From Oxalobacteraceae sp. CFBP 8761 (lineage in GTDB: Bacteria; Pseudomonadota; Gammaproteobacteria; Burkholderiales; Burkholderiaceae_D), in NCBI GenBank assembly GCA_014841595.1, contig JACYUE010000004.1, positions 119,613 through 183,612 of the forward strand: 64,000 nucleotides of DNA, in the 5' to 3' direction. Positions 16,851 through 25,797 of the stretch are shown here, piece after piece. The notes under the pieces were generated by a model, which saw nothing but the letters and a program-made list of their open reading frames with translations, did not search any database and was not told the DNA's origin. Position 1 is the first letter of the stretch, and the number at the start of each line of letters is the position of its first letter. The translations under genes were made by a program, and so were the position numbers.

Positions 16851-19800
16851 TGGATACACCTGACAATAACGCTGCAAAGCAACAGGCGCCGGCGCCTGAC
16901 CAAGCCCAGACAACCCAGCCACGCCGCTGGCCGCGCCGCGTCGCGATCGGCCTCGTTGCCACCGGCGTCATCGTCGGCGGCACGCTCTGGTACCTGGGCC
17001 GCGAAACCACCCTGCAAATGATCGCCCAGCGCGTTGCCAGCGCCACCGGCGGCAAACTCACGCTGACGGGCGTGAGCGGCACCTTGTACGGCAAGATGCA
17101 CATCGAACGCCTGATCTGGCGCACCGACGAGCAGGTCATCACCGCCAACAAGATCGACATCGACTGGTCGCCCGGCCAGGTGCTGTCGGGCGGCATCCTG
17201 ATCGACCAGCTGTGGGCCGCCAGCGTGCGCATGCAGACGCTCAAGGAAACCGACGAGCCGTCCGTGCTCCCGACCAGCCTGGCGCCGCCATTCCGGATCG
17301 AGGTCGACGACGCTCGCCTGGCCAATATGACGATGGTGAATATCGGCGGCGCCGAAACGCGCATCGACAATATCCGCGCGCGCGCCAAGGGCGACAAGCG
17401 CAGCTGGGTCGTGCAGAACGCGACGGCGGCCACGCCGTGGGGCCAGGTCGCCGCCAATGCCACCGTTGGCGCGGCCCGTCCCTTTAAAATCGACGCGGCG
17501 GGCAGCCTGACGCAATCGCAGGCCAGTGCCGGCGCACGCGCTGCGCAGTTGCAGATCAAGGTCGGCGGCGACATCCAGAATGCCACGCAGATCGACGCCA
17601 CCGGCACCGCCGGACGCGCCATCGGCGACGCCCACTTCACGCTCGCGCCGTACGCCGAGATCCCGCTACGCGCGCTGCGCATCAATGGCCGCAACGTCGA
17701 TCCAGGCTTCTTCAACCCTGCCCTGCCCACTGCCGACCTGACCTTCGCGGTCGTCGGCAAGCTGGACGAACAACGCAATATCAGCGGCAGCGTCGACATC
17801 ACCAACACCGGGCCGGAAGGCACGATCGACCAGCAACGCCTGCCACTGCGCGCCGCGCGCGGCCAACTGGGCGGCAACCTGTCGGCGCTTGCGGTTTCGA
17901 ACGTGCTGCTCGACTTCGGCGCGGCCGGCAAATTCACCGGCACCGGCGGCGTGCAGCGCACGAAGGACGAAGAAGGCATCGGTACCGCGCGCTTTGCGCT
18001 GCACACCGACCGCTTCAACCTCAAGGAAATCCACTCGGCCATGAAGCCGACGGCGATCAAGGGTGATATCGCGGTCATCAACGAAGCGACGCGCCAGACG
18101 TTGGAGGCGAACCTGATCGATGCCGGCCTGCGCCTGACGGCGCTGGCCACACTGGAAGACAATGTGGCCACGCTGCGTGAAGCGACGCTGCGCGCCAAAC
18201 GCGGCAGCGTCACGGCCAGCGGCACCATGAACCTCGAAGGCGACCAGGCGTTCAAGGCCACGGCCAATGCCAGCCGCTTCGATCCATCCGAATTCGGCGA
18301 CCTGCCCGCAGCCGACATCAACGCCACGGTCAACGCCGCCGGCGTCCTCACGCCCGAATGGAAGGTCGACGCCGACTTCGCCGTGCGCCAGAGCCGCCTG
18401 ATGAACCAGCCGCTCAGCGGCAAGGGCAAACTCACGGCCGACGCCAAGCGCATCGCCGGCATCGACGCCAACCTGGCGCTGGGCCAGAACACGGTCGACC
18501 TGAAAGGCGCGTTCGGCGGCGCGGGCGATCGCCTGCAATGGCGCCTGGATGGCCGCCAGCTCGCCGCCGTGCGCGCCGACCTGTATGGCGCGGTGGTGGC
18601 CAACGGCGTCGTCACCGGCACCATGACTGCGCCGCGCACGACGTTCGACGTCAACGCGCGCAACCTGGGCTGGGTCGACGCCCAGCGCAAGAACAACAGC
18701 GGCGTCGTGCGCGCCAAGGGCGAAGCCTGGCTGGGCGGCCCCGAGGATGCACGTGTGGTCGAAGTCAAGGCCACCGGCGCGACCGAACGCTTCAACCCGG
18801 CCGCCTTCGGCTCACCGCTGGCCGGCAATATCAATTCGACCTTTACCGGCAGCGGCCGCGCCGGCACCGACTGGCGCGGCGCGCTCGACCTCAAGGTGGT
18901 CGATTCGACGCTGGCCAATTCGCCGTTCTGGGGCCATGCGCGCCTGGCGGCCGACCGCCGCCACGTATCCGACGCCAACGTCGATCTGCACGTGGGTCCG
19001 AACGTCATCGCCGCCACCGGCAGCTTTGGCGCCGCGCGCGATGCGCTCAACTGGCGCATCGATGCGCCGCAGCTGGCCGCGTTCGGTCCCGAGTACGGCG
19101 GCGTACTGCGCGGCTCGGGCGTCCTGTCCGGCACGGCCGACACGCCATCCCTCACGGCGACCATCGCGGGCCAGAACCTGCGCGCCATGGGCACGCACAC
19201 GGTGCGCTCGCTCAAAGCCAGCGCCAACCTCGGTTCCGGCCGCGGCGCGAGCGATCCACTGGTGACCGATGTCGAGGTGCTCGACTACGTCAACGGCGAC
19301 ACGCGCGTGGCATCCGTACGCCTGAAAACCGACGGCACGCGCGGCGCGCACACGCTGCGCCTGTCGGCATTGGGCGATGCGTTCGATGCCAATGCCGAAC
19401 TGCGTGGCGCCTTCTCGAAAGATACCTGGAGCGGCACGCTGGCTGCGCTGCAGAACCGTGGCCGCTATGCGATGAACCTGCAAAAGCCGGTGCCATTGAC
19501 CGTCAGCGGCGCACCGGGCGGCGGTTTCGCCGGCCTGGCCAGCCCCGAACGCATCGCCTTCAATGGCGCCGTGATCGCCCTGCCAAACGGCAGCATCACG
19601 GTCGACGCGCTGACCAAGGATGGCCCGCGCTGGGCCAGCCGCGGCCATGCCGACAATGTGCCGCTGACGTACCTGGCGCAGTTCTCCCCGAGCCTGGCCG
19701 ACAACGCGCGCGGCGACCTGACGCTGGGCGCGGCCTGGTCGGTCGACATGCGCGCGCCGCAGGCACAAGGCGCTGCGCCTTCGCTGGCCGGCAATGTACG

Positions 19801-21316
19801 CGTGTTCCGTGAAAAGGGCGACGCCATTGTCGGTGGCGACACGCCCGTGGCGCTCGGACTGCGCCAGCTGGAGGCGCGTGCCGAAGTGGTCGGCAGCAGC
19901 TTGCGCGTGAACCTGGATCTGGACGGCGCCCGCACCGGCGTGGCCAAGATCGACGCCAATGCGCAGATGATCAACGGCCGGCTCGAGAGCGACAGCCCGC
20001 TGCGCATGACGGCCAATGCCAATATCCCGTCGATCGCCTGGCTCGCGGCGCTGGCCGGCCAGCCGGGCCTCGAACTCGACGGCGCGCTGCGCGTGGCGAT
20101 GACGGGTGGCGGCACGATCGGTAAACCCAGCCTAAACGGCAATCTCGACGGCGACAAGCTGGGTGTGCGCTGGGCCGAACAGGGCGTGAACCTGCGCAAT
20201 GGCGAACTGCGCGCGCTGCTTGGCGGCGACCAGCTGCGCATCGAGAAGCTGTCGTTCCAGGGCCGCCAGGGCGGCGCCGCCGCCAGCGGCTACGTGCGCT
20301 TCGCAGATGGCGCACCGACGATGGACATTCGTCTCAACATGGACAGGCTCGAGGCCCTGTCGCGCCCGGACCGTACCGTGATCCTGAGCGGCCAGGCGTC
20401 GCTGGTGCGTGACGCCAGCCGCTTCGCACTGGAAGGCAAATTCCGCGCCGACCGCGCCCTGATCGAATTCGCGCCGCAAGGCACGCCGACGATCTCGGAC
20501 GACGTCATCGTGCTGGGTCGCGCCACCACCAAGCCGACGCCGAAGACCAATGAAAAGGAAGTGCCGCTGACGGTGGACCTGGCGGCCGACCTGGGCGACG
20601 ACTTCCACATCCGCGCGATGGGCATCGACGCCTACCTGGCCGGCACCGCGCGCGTGCGCATGACGGGCAGCGGCCAGCCGCGCATCAACGGCACCATCCG
20701 CGCGCTGAACGGCACCTACGCCGCGTATGGCCAGAACCTGTCGATCGAACGCGCCGTGATGACCTTCAGCGGCCCGTACGACAACCCGTCGCTCGACATC
20801 CTCGCGGTGCGCAAGCGCCCCGAGGGCGAACAGCTGTCCGAGACCAACGTCGAAGCCGGCGTGCAGGTGCGCGGCACGGCGCAATCGCCGACGGCGCGGC
20901 TGGTGTCGACGCCGAACGTGTCCGACAGCGACAAGCTGTCGTGGCTCGTGCTGGGTCAGGGCATGGAAGCGGCCAGCGGCGACCAGAAAGGCGTGCTGAC
21001 TGCAGCTGCCAGCGCCCTGCTGGGCGGCAGTGGCGGCACCGGTGGCATCCAGTCGAAGATCGCCAACTCGCTGGGCGTGGATGAACTGGGCCTGAAACAG
21101 GGCGCCGGCGGCGGCAGCGGTTCGGGGCTGGAAAGCACCGTGGTCACGGTCGGCAAGCGCATCTCGCAGCGCGCTTACCTGAGTTTCGAGCAAGGCACCA
21201 GCACTGCATCGAGTCTCGTGCGCCTGCGCTACAAGCTCACGCCGCGTATCTCGCTGCAGTTCCAGACCGGGACCAACAGCGCGCTCGATATCCTCTATTC
21301 GTGGGCGTTCGATTAA
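16850..21316 (+). CDS. tamB: Translocation and assembly module subunit TamB
   Basis: A 1488-residue inner-membrane-anchored periplasmic protein of the AsmA-like/bridge family that spans the periplasm to TamA. One N-terminal transmembrane helix (VAIGLVATGVIVGGTLWYL, about residues 31-49) follows a proline-rich cytoplasmic tail. The long middle is repetitive beta-strand sequence with LG-x-GxxxFGA-like repeats. The C-terminal TamB domain (DUF490) is present from about residue 1130, with ILGQGMEAAS-type and SYLSFEQGTST-like elements and a final SWAFD. The ATG overlaps the tamA stop (TGATG), indicating coupled translation. Confidence 0.94.
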   Translation: MDTPDNNAAKQQAPAPDQAQTTQPRRWPRRVAIGLVATGVIVGGTLWYLGRETTLQMIAQRVASATGGKLTLTGVSGTLYGKMHIERLIWRTDEQVITANKIDIDWSPGQVLSGGILIDQLWAASVRMQTLKETDEPSVLPTSLAPPFRIEVDDARLANMTMVNIGGAETRIDNIRARAKGDKRSWVVQNATAATPWGQVAANATVGAARPFKIDAAGSLTQSQASAGARAAQLQIKVGGDIQNATQIDATGTAGRAIGDAHFTLAPYAEIPLRALRINGRNVDPGFFNPALPTADLTFAVVGKLDEQRNISGSVDITNTGPEGTIDQQRLPLRAARGQLGGNLSALAVSNVLLDFGAAGKFTGTGGVQRTKDEEGIGTARFALHTDRFNLKEIHSAMKPTAIKGDIAVINEATRQTLEANLIDAGLRLTALATLEDNVATLREATLRAKRGSVTASGTMNLEGDQAFKATANASRFDPSEFGDLPAADINATVNAAGVLTPEWKVDADFAVRQSRLMNQPLSGKGKLTADAKRIAGIDANLALGQNTVDLKGAFGGAGDRLQWRLDGRQLAAVRADLYGAVVANGVVTGTMTAPRTTFDVNARNLGWVDAQRKNNSGVVRAKGEAWLGGPEDARVVEVKATGATERFNPAAFGSPLAGNINSTFTGSGRAGTDWRGALDLKVVDSTLANSPFWGHARLAADRRHVSDANVDLHVGPNVIAATGSFGAARDALNWRIDAPQLAAFGPEYGGVLRGSGVLSGTADTPSLTATIAGQNLRAMGTHTVRSLKASANLGSGRGASDPLVTDVEVLDYVNGDTRVASVRLKTDGTRGAHTLRLSALGDAFDANAELRGAFSKDTWSGTLAALQNRGRYAMNLQKPVPLTVSGAPGGGFAGLASPERIAFNGAVIALPNGSITVDALTKDGPRWASRGHADNVPLTYLAQFSPSLADNARGDLTLGAAWSVDMRAPQAQGAAPSLAGNVRVFREKGDAIVGGDTPVALGLRQLEARAEVVGSSLRVNLDLDGARTGVAKIDANAQMINGRLESDSPLRMTANANIPSIAWLAALAGQPGLELDGALRVAMTGGGTIGKPSLNGNLDGDKLGVRWAEQGVNLRNGELRALLGGDQLRIEKLSFQGRQGGAAASGYVRFADGAPTMDIRLNMDRLEALSRPDRTVILSGQASLVRDASRFALEGKFRADRALIEFAPQGTPTISDDVIVLGRATTKPTPKTNEKEVPLTVDLAADLGDDFHIRAMGIDAYLAGTARVRMTGSGQPRINGTIRALNGTYAAYGQNLSIERAVMTFSGPYDNPSLDILAVRKRPEGEQLSETNVEAGVQVRGTAQSPTARLVSTPNVSDSDKLSWLVLGQGMEAASGDQKGVLTAAASALLGGSGGTGGIQSKIANSLGVDELGLKQGAGGGSGSGLESTVVTVGKRISQRAYLSFEQGTSTASSLVRLRYKLTPRISLQFQTGTNSALDILYSWAFD

Positions 21317-21322
21317 GCTGGT

Positions 21323-21835
21323 CTAGACAGCGGCGGGCAACCCTGCCCGCTGCTGTCCCACGGCGCCCGCCATGCGTGCCAGGCGGCCCAGCAGCACCCC
21401 GTTGAACACACCGAACACCAGGCAGATCGTCGCGGCCACCGCCAGCTGCTGCGCCAGCTGCGGCTGGATCACCAGCACCACCGACGTGATGTACTTGGTC
21501 AGAAAGATGGCCAGCATCAGCATCAAAGGCATCGCACTGCCGCGCACCAGCACCCGGTCGGGCGCCGTGCCTGCCGCGATGCGCGTGCGGCCGAAGCGCC
21601 AGGCCAGCAGCGCCGATGCCGCACAGCCAGTGCCCCAGGCGGCGACCAGCACCATTCCCATGTCGAACTTGAGCGCCATATCGTTCAGCGACAATCCCAG
21701 CATCACCAGCGGCAGGATCAGCATCCGGCGCAGCGTCAGTTCGCGATCGCGCATCTCGGCGACGCCGCGCCAGAGCAGAAACGCGAGGATGGCCCAGACA
21801 TACAGGGGCGTGTGGGTCAGGATCTGGATCAGCAT
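21323..21835 (-). CDS. Uncharacterised integral membrane protein
   Basis: A 170-residue protein with about five hydrophobic helices, starting MLIQILTHTPLYVWAILAFLL and continuing with RRMLILPLVMLGLS. From memory it resembles the small membrane family DUF6622, but I cannot confirm that. GGAG precedes the ATG at 21835 at seven bases. Its 3' end comes within six bases of the convergent tamB stop, and its last codons contain a near-perfect inverted repeat (21326-21356) that could help terminate transcripts. Confidence 0.72.
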   Translation of the reverse strand: MLIQILTHTPLYVWAILAFLLWRGVAEMRDRELTLRRMLILPLVMLGLSLNDMALKFDMGMVLVAAWGTGCAASALLAWRFGRTRIAAGTAPDRVLVRGSAMPLMLMLAIFLTKYITSVVLVIQPQLAQQLAVAATICLVFGVFNGVLLGRLARMAGAVGQQRAGLPAAV

Positions 21836-21980
21836 GGCGGGCTCCGTAACAGGTAGAAGATGCATGCATTGTGCGGACGCGCCGGGCGCCGCGGCATCCC
21901 GTGCGACGAAGTGGCGCCCGGGCGGCGCGAACCGCCAGCCGCGCGGCGCGAACTTTGCGCTGGCCGGGTAGAATCTGCCC

Positions 21981-22301
21981 ATGGCAAGCAAACATCCCAT
22001 CTTCCCCGGCCCACGCACCGCACGCGGCGCGGTACTCGCCGTCCTGTTGTCGAACGCCGACCAGGCCGGCAGCGAACCGCTGCGCGGACGCGTGACGCTG
22101 GCCGCCATCGTGCGCGCGCTGAAACGCAAGTACCACTGGCCGATCGAGACCACCAGCTTCCCGTCCAACGATATCGACGGGCGCGCCACCTGGGCCACCG
22201 TCTACAGCCTGCCGCAGGGCGTCATCGATACGGCGCTGGCTGGCAAGGGCAGCGACTGGTTGCGCAGCACCCGCAGCGGCGGCGAGGCCGATCAGGTCTG
22301 A
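21981..22301 (+). CDS. Small basic hypothetical protein, possibly winged-helix
   Basis: A 106-residue protein. The first half (LRGRVTLAAIVRALKRKYHWPIETTSF) followed by a short strand-like segment (DGRATWATVYSLP) looks like a small winged-helix fold of the type seen in phage or plasmid helper proteins, but I cannot name a family. It sits six bases before the LysR gene on the same strand, so the two may be cotranscribed. The ribosome site is weak. Confidence 0.55.
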   Translation: MASKHPIFPGPRTARGAVLAVLLSNADQAGSEPLRGRVTLAAIVRALKRKYHWPIETTSFPSNDIDGRATWATVYSLPQGVIDTALAGKGSDWLRSTRSGGEADQV

Positions 22302-22307
22302 GCCCGC

Positions 22308-23201
22308 ATGGCCCGCGACAACATCAACGATATCCTCGTCTTCATCGCCGTTGCGCGCGAGCGCAGCTTCACGCGCGCCGCCGCCAAGCTGGGCATGAGT
22401 CAATCGGCGCTCAGCCACATCGTGCGCGGGCTCGAAGAGCGCCTGGGTGTGCGCCTGCTCACGCGCACGACGCGCAGCGTCTCGCCCACCGAGGCGGGCG
22501 AGCGCCTGCTGCAGAACGTGGGGCCGCGGCTGGAAGAAATCGATGCCGAGATCACGGCCATCACCGACCTGGGCGACAAGCCCGCCGGCACCGTGCGCAT
22601 CACGGCGATTGACCACGTGATCGACACGGTGCTATGGCCACGCATCGCGCCGCTGCTGCCGCAGTATCCCGAGCTGCACATCGAAATCAGCTCGGACTAC
22701 CGCCTGGTGGACATCGCAGCCGAACGCTTCGACATCGGCGTGCGCCATGGCGATCAGGTAGAAAAGGACATGATCGCCGTGCGCCTGACGGCCGACGTGC
22801 CGATGCGGATCGTGGGCGCGCCTGCCTACTTCGCGCGCCAGCCAGCGCCAGCCTCGTTGCAGGATCTCATGACGCACAACTGCATCAACCTGCGGCTGGC
22901 CAGCAGCGGCGGGCTGTATGCGTGGGAATTGCTGCATGACGGCCAGCCGATCGAGGCGCGCGTGCGCGGCCAGGCGGTGTTTACCAACGTCCATCACATG
23001 CTGGCTGCGGCGCTCGACGGCGTGGGCGTGACCTTCCTGCCCGAGAGCCTGGTCGCGCCGCATGTAGAGGCCGGGCGCCTGGTCAGCGTGATGGAAGACT
23101 GGTGTCCCAGCTTTCCCGGCCTGCACGCCTACTACCCGAGCCGGCGCCATTCATCGCGCGCACTGGGCCTCGTGATCGACGCGCTGCGTTATACGGGTTG
23201 A
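22308..23201 (+). CDS. LysR family transcriptional regulator
   Basis: A 297-residue DNA-binding regulator. The N-terminal winged helix-turn-helix (about residues 5-64) contains SFTRAAAKLGMSQSALSHI and the typical LTRTTRSVSPTEAG end. The remainder is the periplasmic-binding-protein-like effector domain starting near GTVRITAIDHVI. It converges with the MFS transporter gene and their ends overlap by 13 bases, so it may regulate that transporter or the alcohol dehydrogenase beyond it; the target is inference only. Confidence 0.92.
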   Translation: MARDNINDILVFIAVARERSFTRAAAKLGMSQSALSHIVRGLEERLGVRLLTRTTRSVSPTEAGERLLQNVGPRLEEIDAEITAITDLGDKPAGTVRITAIDHVIDTVLWPRIAPLLPQYPELHIEISSDYRLVDIAAERFDIGVRHGDQVEKDMIAVRLTADVPMRIVGAPAYFARQPAPASLQDLMTHNCINLRLASSGGLYAWELLHDGQPIEARVRGQAVFTNVHHMLAAALDGVGVTFLPESLVAPHVEAGRLVSVMEDWCPSFPGLHAYYPSRRHSSRALGLVIDALRYTG

Positions 23202-24391
23202 TCGACGCGGCCGGTGCGCGCCGCCAGTAATGCCAGCAAGCTGGCCGCGACCAGCACGGCGGCACTGAACCCGAACGTGGCGCCATGGCCGCTGGCATCG
23301 AACAGCAGGCCGCCACCGGTGGCGCCCAGCATGATCGCCAGCTGCACCACCGCCACCATCAGGCCGCCGCCAGCTTCGGCATCGCGCGGCAGCGTACGCG
23401 CCAGCCAGGTCCACCAGCCCACCGGCGCCGCCGTCGCCACCAGTCCCCAGATGGCCAGCAGCACCGTCGTTGCCGCCACTGACTGGCCGACGATGAGCAG
23501 TCCCGCTGCGATCGCCGCCATGATGAGCGGGATCGCGATCAGGACCGGATACATGCGTGCCTTGAGCACGGACCCGATCAGCGTGGTGCCGATGAAGCCG
23601 GCCACACCCAGCACCAGCAGTATCAGCGACAGCGTCGACACATCGACGCGGGTCACGGTTTCAAGGAACGGCCGCAAATAGGTGAACAGCGCGAACTGCC
23701 CCATGAAGAACAGGCTCGCCGCCGCCATGCCCAGGCAGACTGCGGGACGCTTGAGCAATGCGAACATGCTGGCTGGTGCCTGCCGGTTCTCGGGGCGCAG
23801 CGCCGGAAGGCTGAACCAGAGCCAGGCCAGGGCCACCGTCGCCACCGGCACCAGGCAAAAGAAGGCGCCGCGCCAGCCGATCACCCCGCCCAGGTAACTG
23901 CCCGCCGGCGCCGCGATCACCGTGGCCAGCGCATTGCCGCCATTGAGGATCGCCAGCGCGCGCGGCACGTCGGCCGTGGGCACCAGGCGCATCGCGGTGG
24001 CCGCCGACATCGACCAGAAGCCGCCGATGGCCACGCCGATCAGCGCGCGGCCGACCATGAACAGCGGATAGTTCGGCGCAAACGCGGCCACGGTACCCGA
24101 GGCGATCATCAGGCCGGTCAGCGCCAGCAGCAGCGTCTTGCGGTCGAGCCGCCCCACGACCGACGTCAGGCACAGACTGGTCAGGAGCGCGAATGCACCG
24201 GAAATGGCGATCGACTGCCCGGCCTGGCCTTCGGTGATGCGCAGGTCGGCCGCCAGTGGCGTGAGCAGGCTGACCGGCATGAATTCGGACGCGACGAGGG
24301 CAAAGGCGGCAAGCGACATCGCCAGCACGGCGCCCCATGCCGCGGGCCCGGCCGGCTTGCTGTCGCAAGCGACGGAAATAGTAGGATTCAT
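23189..24391 (-). CDS. MFS efflux transporter (sugar/drug efflux type)
   Basis: A 400-residue inner-membrane proton-coupled exporter with 12 predicted helices, of the DHA1-like arabinose efflux group. The family motif near loop 2-3 reads GRLDRK, and the helix 4-5 region includes GRALIGVAIGGFWS. I chose the ATG at 24391; a GTG at 24430 is in frame but lies inside a terminator hairpin. No good ribosome site precedes 24391: an AGGAGGAG occurs about 30 bases upstream but belongs to the hairpin. The gene is downstream of the alcohol dehydrogenase, separated by that terminator. Confidence 0.87.
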   Translation of the reverse strand: MNPTISVACDSKPAGPAAWGAVLAMSLAAFALVASEFMPVSLLTPLAADLRITEGQAGQSIAISGAFALLTSLCLTSVVGRLDRKTLLLALTGLMIASGTVAAFAPNYPLFMVGRALIGVAIGGFWSMSAATAMRLVPTADVPRALAILNGGNALATVIAAPAGSYLGGVIGWRGAFFCLVPVATVALAWLWFSLPALRPENRQAPASMFALLKRPAVCLGMAAASLFFMGQFALFTYLRPFLETVTRVDVSTLSLILLVLGVAGFIGTTLIGSVLKARMYPVLIAIPLIMAAIAAGLLIVGQSVAATTVLLAIWGLVATAAPVGWWTWLARTLPRDAEAGGGLMVAVVQLAIMLGATGGGLLFDASGHGATFGFSAAVLVAASLLALLAARTGRVDQPV

Positions 24392-24416
24392 AGCAAAGAC
24401 AAGAGGTGAAAACAAA

Positions 24417-24449
24417 CGCTCCTCCTGCACCGGGGGCGCAGGAGGAGCG
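24417..24449 (-). terminator. Intrinsic terminator after the alcohol dehydrogenase gene
   Basis: A perfect 12-base stem (24417-24428 with 24438-24449) and nine-base loop. On the minus strand it is followed by CGTTTGTTTTC, a T-rich tract. It lies 31 bases after the alcohol dehydrogenase stop (24481) and 26 bases before the MFS start codon, so it separates the two transcripts. Confidence 0.85.
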
Positions 24450-24480
24450 GAGAAGCAGCCCGCCAGGGGCTGAAGGGAAC

Positions 24481-25530
24481 TTACGCGGCCAGCGTGGCGC
24501 TGTCGATCACGAAGCGGTACTTGACGTCACCCTTGAGCATGCGCTCGTAGGCGCCGTTGATCTCGTCGGCGCGGATCATTTCGATGTCCGACACGATGCC
24601 GTGTTCGGCGCAGAAATCGAGCATCTCCTGGGTTTCAGGGATCCCGCCGATCATCGAACCGGCGATCGCGCGGCGCTTCATGATCAGGTTGAACACCTGC
24701 GGCGAAGGGTGCGGCGAATCCGGCGCACCGACCAGCACCATGGTGCCGTCGCGCTTGAGGATCTGCAGGAACGCGTCCAGGTCGTGCGGCGCGGCCACCG
24801 TGTTGATGATCAGGTCGAGCGTCTTGGCCTGCGCCGCCATGGCGTCGGCATCCTTCGAGATCACGACTTCATCGGCGCCCAGCGCCAGCGCATCGTCACG
24901 TTTGGATGCCGACGTCGTGAAGGCCACCACATGCGCGCCCATGGCGTGGGCCAGCTTGATGCCCATGTGGCCCAGGCCACCGATGCCGACGATGCCGACC
25001 TTCTTGCCGGGACCGGCGTTCCAGTGCCGCAGCGGCGACCAGACGGTGATGCCGGCGCACAGCAGCGGCGCCACGGCGGCCAGCTGCTCTTGCGGGTGCG
25101 TCACGCGCAGCACGAAGCGCTCGTGCACGACGATCTGCTCGGAGTAGCCGCCCAGTGTGTGACCCGGTGCATCCGGGGTTGGCCCGTTATAGGTGCCGAC
25201 CATGTTGTCGCAATAGTTTTCGAGGCCTTCGCCGCAATCGGCGCACGCCTTGCACGAGTCGACCATGCAGCCGACGCCGACCAGGTCACCGACCTTGTGC
25301 TGCGTGACGTGGGCGCCGATGGCCGAGACGCGGCCAACGATCTCGTGGCCTGGTACGCAGGGAAACTGCGAGCCGGCCCATTCGCCGCGCACGGTGTGCA
25401 GATCGGAGTGGCAGACGCCGCAGAAGTCGATCGCGATCTGCACGTCGTGCGCGCCAGGTGCGCGGCGCGTGATGTCCATCGATTCGAGGGCTTGGTCGGG
25501 CGCGTAGGCGCCATAGGCTTTGACAGTCAT
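24481..25530 (-). CDS. Zinc-dependent NAD(P) alcohol dehydrogenase, YahK/CAD-like
   Basis: A 349-residue medium-chain dehydrogenase/reductase of the cinnamyl-alcohol-dehydrogenase branch, close to E. coli YahK, an NADPH-dependent aldehyde reductase. The catalytic zinc site has Cys40 (CGVCHSDLH) and His62-Glu63 (PGHE). The structural zinc site is complete with Cys93, Cys96, Cys99 and Cys107. The Rossmann motif is GIGGLGHMG near residue 180. AAGGA precedes the ATG at 25530. It is divergent from the diguanylate cyclase over 267 bases in which I see no gene. Confidence 0.92.
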   Translation of the reverse strand: MTVKAYGAYAPDQALESMDITRRAPGAHDVQIAIDFCGVCHSDLHTVRGEWAGSQFPCVPGHEIVGRVSAIGAHVTQHKVGDLVGVGCMVDSCKACADCGEGLENYCDNMVGTYNGPTPDAPGHTLGGYSEQIVVHERFVLRVTHPQEQLAAVAPLLCAGITVWSPLRHWNAGPGKKVGIVGIGGLGHMGIKLAHAMGAHVVAFTTSASKRDDALALGADEVVISKDADAMAAQAKTLDLIINTVAAPHDLDAFLQILKRDGTMVLVGAPDSPHPSPQVFNLIMKRRAIAGSMIGGIPETQEMLDFCAEHGIVSDIEMIRADEINGAYERMLKGDVKYRFVIDSATLAA

Positions 25531-25797
25531 GGGAATCCTTGTGGTGGTCTTGCTTGTTTACTTGAACTAGCGGGATGGCCGCAGGGTCGCAGGGTCGCGC
25601 AAAGGCGCGGCGACACTGGGTGAATCTACCAGCAACCACTATAGCCCTGCTGGCGCGCGAGAGTAAGGCCGATTCGCTCATGGGGGATATGACGCTCTCT
25701 CATGAATGGACCGGCCGGCCAGGCACGGCGGCTTGCGCCATAGCATCGACGCCGGTGGCACAATAGGCTCGGGAGAACCTCGCATCACACCAGGCCG

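Noticed and set aside
21326..21356. Inverted repeat near the tamB stop as a terminator
   Set aside because: It is imperfect, lacks a T-run and lies inside the coding end of the convergent gene; mentioned there only.
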